Source of the DNA: Seminavis robusta | Lineage: Eukaryota; Bacillariophyta; Bacillariophyceae; Naviculales; Naviculaceae | Reading direction: 5' to 3' | Assembly (NCBI GenBank): GCA_903772945.1 | Contig: CAICTM010000184.1 | Location: 33,225-97,224, forward strand | Length of the DNA: 64,000 bases | Shown here: piece by piece, positions 61,960 to 64,000 of the stretch | Layout of the letters: the number at the start of each line of letters is the position of its first letter | Position numbering within the stretch: position 1 is the stretch's first letter | The notes under the pieces: model-generated | What the model saw: the letters and a program-made list of their open reading frames with translations, nothing else | Databases searched by the model: none | What the model was told of the DNA's origin: nothing | Position numbers and translations under genes: made by a program

Positions 61960-64000
61960 TGTATTATTTGTAGTGCTTCAACAAGTGGTTGAATGCAGGA
62001 GGATAGCTAGAGCAACATTCGAGGTAAAACACATTCTTGGGATGCGACGGGATACAGCTTACAATTCAGCTTTACAGCTTTATAAATTGCGGGCCTATTC
62101 TAGAAAATAATCAATAACTGCTCACTTATTTGGAAATACAAACTTTACATCTCTTAGATCGTTAGATTATCAATCACAATGGTATTGTCGCATGGTAGCA
62201 TGCGAGGTTATGAGATGTTACTCATTCTTATTCTTATATGTCTATCCCTTATGGTTGTCAATGGAATGAGCTATCCCTTGGTGCAGAGTCCTGAGTTCCT
62301 CTCATTATCTTCATCGGTAGTCCTTCCCCTTATTGCAATTAATCTGTCGATTGGATCCATATGATCCCTTTGTTGATACCTTGGATTCGCCCGCAAGCAA
62401 TCCCCTTTTTGTGATTCGCTCGTAAGCAATCCACTTGTTCCCCTTGTTCTTATCCTGTTGTCGATCGAAATCGCGATGAGATCCTATTATCTGACGACTC
62501 GGCTTGTGTGTCATGCTGAGTCATGCTTCCGGAGCCATTTACCCCCTATTATTGGCGTTCCTCCGGTTGCTGGCTTGCTGTTGCAGTCGGTCGTTTGAAC
62601 TGGCTTGCAGTTGGTCGTTTGAAAGATAACAACGCGCTGTCGCTGTTAAATTTAAATTTGAATTTGCCAAACAATTCGGGGTGGGCCTCAACCTCAACGT
62701 CAGATCCAACTGCTCATTATCCACCGCTCTCCTCCTCCTGTTGCCATTGCTCTTGTTGCCATTGCCGCACTGTTGACCTTGTTGATTTTCACTGCCTCCT
62801 ATTCCATCAGCTATTAATGGACCTTGACGACGCTTCCTCTGCCTCAGCATCTTCATCTTCACAGCAGCGCCAGCCACCAGCATCCTTGTTCAGTCCACAA
62901 GGCTTCAGACAAGCCTTCTTTGAATCTGATCCAATCATCCCACATCTGATCCTCCAACCATGACTACAGCACCTTGACCACAGTCAATTCCAGGAGCTCC
63001 TCAACACATTGGGAAACCAAGAAAAGACCAAGCTTACAGAATCCCTCGCTTGGAGGTATCAACCACACTGGAGCCTGGACAGGATCTGGCTCAGATGGAC
63101 TGGAAAGGAACCTCAAAGCACCCTATGCCTCAGGGGTTTTCATGGAGACGACCATCTAAAACATCACACCACACTCCAGCCAATTGAATTGGCATGCAAG
63201 AAAGGACTGAAGGATTCCCCCAGTCTCCTCTTCTCTACTTTGACTGAGTCCAATGCCTCTGGATCCCATGTGTTAGCCTCTCTTATCGCCTTTGAAAGTA
63301 TGATGACTGAGCATGGAATGGAAGGGATCTTTGAGCTTGTTGTTGGTGACTTAATACTAACACCATTAACAAAATTAATATGTTCACCGCTCCTGGGCAG
63401 GTCTCAGAATCTATGATGGACAAATGGCATCAGGATCTCACAGTAAATGGGGTTGGATTCATCGATGCTGGGACTCTGAAGCCACACTCTGTCTGCCAGT
63501 ATGATCTAACCAACCTTGCCTGGTCGGGAAAGGCTGTCTTGAACTCTTGCACTGATGCACTCCAGGAAGAATTGAAATCATATGTCCCTCGAGCCAAGCA
63601 CAATGGGCCCCAGCTTCTCTTGGCTCTTCTGCAGAAGATATACAGACCTTCTCTCAGCAAGATTGAGACCCTCAAAGCCAAGCTTCTTCACTTGGACACA
63701 CCAAGTTCCCTGGTGAAAATGTTTCCATGTATGTTGTCGATGCAAGCAAGCTCATCAAAGAGATTCGATTGAACTTTATGTCCAGTGATCCCATGCCTGA
63801 ACTAACCAGCACATCCCTGAGAGGTCTTCTTGGATGTGGGTGTCCATATTTTCGATCCAAAGTCCATGAGCTCGTTGTCAAGAGGACATAAAGGATTTGA
63901 TAGCAACTATGGGAACAAACAATTGGAAGCACTCGATACTTTGAATGACTTGGATGCCCTCTATCGGGTCCTCATCAACCAGAAAATCTCTCTCTTTGTG
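61960..64000 (+). mobile_element. 5' part of an LTR retrotransposon, running off the window
   Basis: A Gag-like coding region starts at 62817. A possible LTR lies at about 61960-62180. It has a TTTATAAATT box near 62080 and AATAATCAATAA near 62108, and ends in CA just before TGGTAT (62180-62185), which fits the start of an initiator-tRNA primer site. An alternative TGGTAGCA lies at 62193. The other LTR, protease, integrase and RT would lie beyond the window. Confidence 0.5.
62817..64000 (+). pseudogene. Retrotransposon Gag, frameshifted and partial
   Basis: Coding pieces in order: MDLDDASSASAS...FSPQGFRQAFFESDPIIPHL, stop; QFQELLNTLGNQEKTKLTESLAWRYQPHWSLDRIW..., frame break near 63350; KWHQDLTVNGVGFIDAGTLKPHSVCQYDLTNLAWSGKAV; frame change near 63708; KFPGENVSMYVVDASKLIKEI; another change near 63880; then GNKQLEALDTLNDLDALYRV to the edge. 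The pattern K.W..DL..NGVGF...LKP.SVC.YD..NLAWSG...NS, then L...NFPGENV, is that of Ty1/copia-like Gag proteins abundant in diatoms. At least three frame changes make this a dead copy. Confidence 0.6.

Noticed and set aside
62179-62364. 61-aa hydrophobic frame near the right edge
   Set aside because: It lies in the presumed LTR/leader of the retroelement and resembles no known protein.
1-64000. tRNA, rRNA and CRISPR arrays
   Set aside because: No cloverleaf with A and B boxes, no rRNA core and no spaced identical repeats were noticed by eye; tRNAscan-SE and Infernal would be the decisive tests.

Overview
The window looks like nuclear DNA from a photosynthetic stramenopile, most likely a pennate diatom. 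Genes are compact with few short GT-AG introns. Several proteins (mTERF, threonyl-tRNA synthetase, transhydrogenase) start with a signal peptide followed by an ASAFAP-like motif with a conserved Phe, the mark of import into a secondary red plastid. A Tic22-family protein, a sterol C-24 methyltransferase, a diatom-style retroelement Gag and a reverse-transcriptase tail fit the same picture. No species is claimed. Exon models were built by hand from ORFs, splice dinucleotides, reading phase and paralog comparison. There was no transcript evidence.

Layout. 0.5-16.7 kb: a Q/E-rich coiled-coil protein (-), ENY2/Sus1 (+), a CRAL-TRIO protein (+), a plastid mTERF (-), a large protein with NTPase-like motifs (+), a broken copy of the mTERF 5' end (-), a second coiled-coil protein (+) and a secreted unknown (-). 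17.2-21.2 kb: a two-domain FabG4-like reductase (+) with a decayed tandem copy, and an EDR2_C protein (+). 22.2-37.8 kb: three paralogs of an unrecognised multipass membrane family (two -, one +) around an SLC1-type carrier (+) and an ABCG transporter with an EF-hand (+). 38.7-43.4 kb: sterol methyltransferase (+), a COX16-like protein (-) and a Golgi-type glycosyltransferase-like protein (+). 43.5-48.9 kb: a complete but decayed Mutator-like (MULE) DNA transposon with terminal inverted repeats. 49.7-61.5 kb: a plastid-type cluster of a fused NAD(P) transhydrogenase (+), Tic22 (-), a SET-domain protein (-), ribosomal protein eL37 (+) and a cyanobacterial-type threonyl-tRNA synthetase (-). 62-64 kb: the 5' part of an LTR retrotransposon with a broken Gag, running off the window.

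The strongest points for follow-up are: the EF-hand inside the ABCG transporter; the membrane family in which one member carries a 17-nt microexon from an extra intron; the mTERF duplication that left a free-standing plastid presequence; the MULE with palindromic subterminal arrays; and AATCGAATC-type arrays in at least four divergent promoter spacers.
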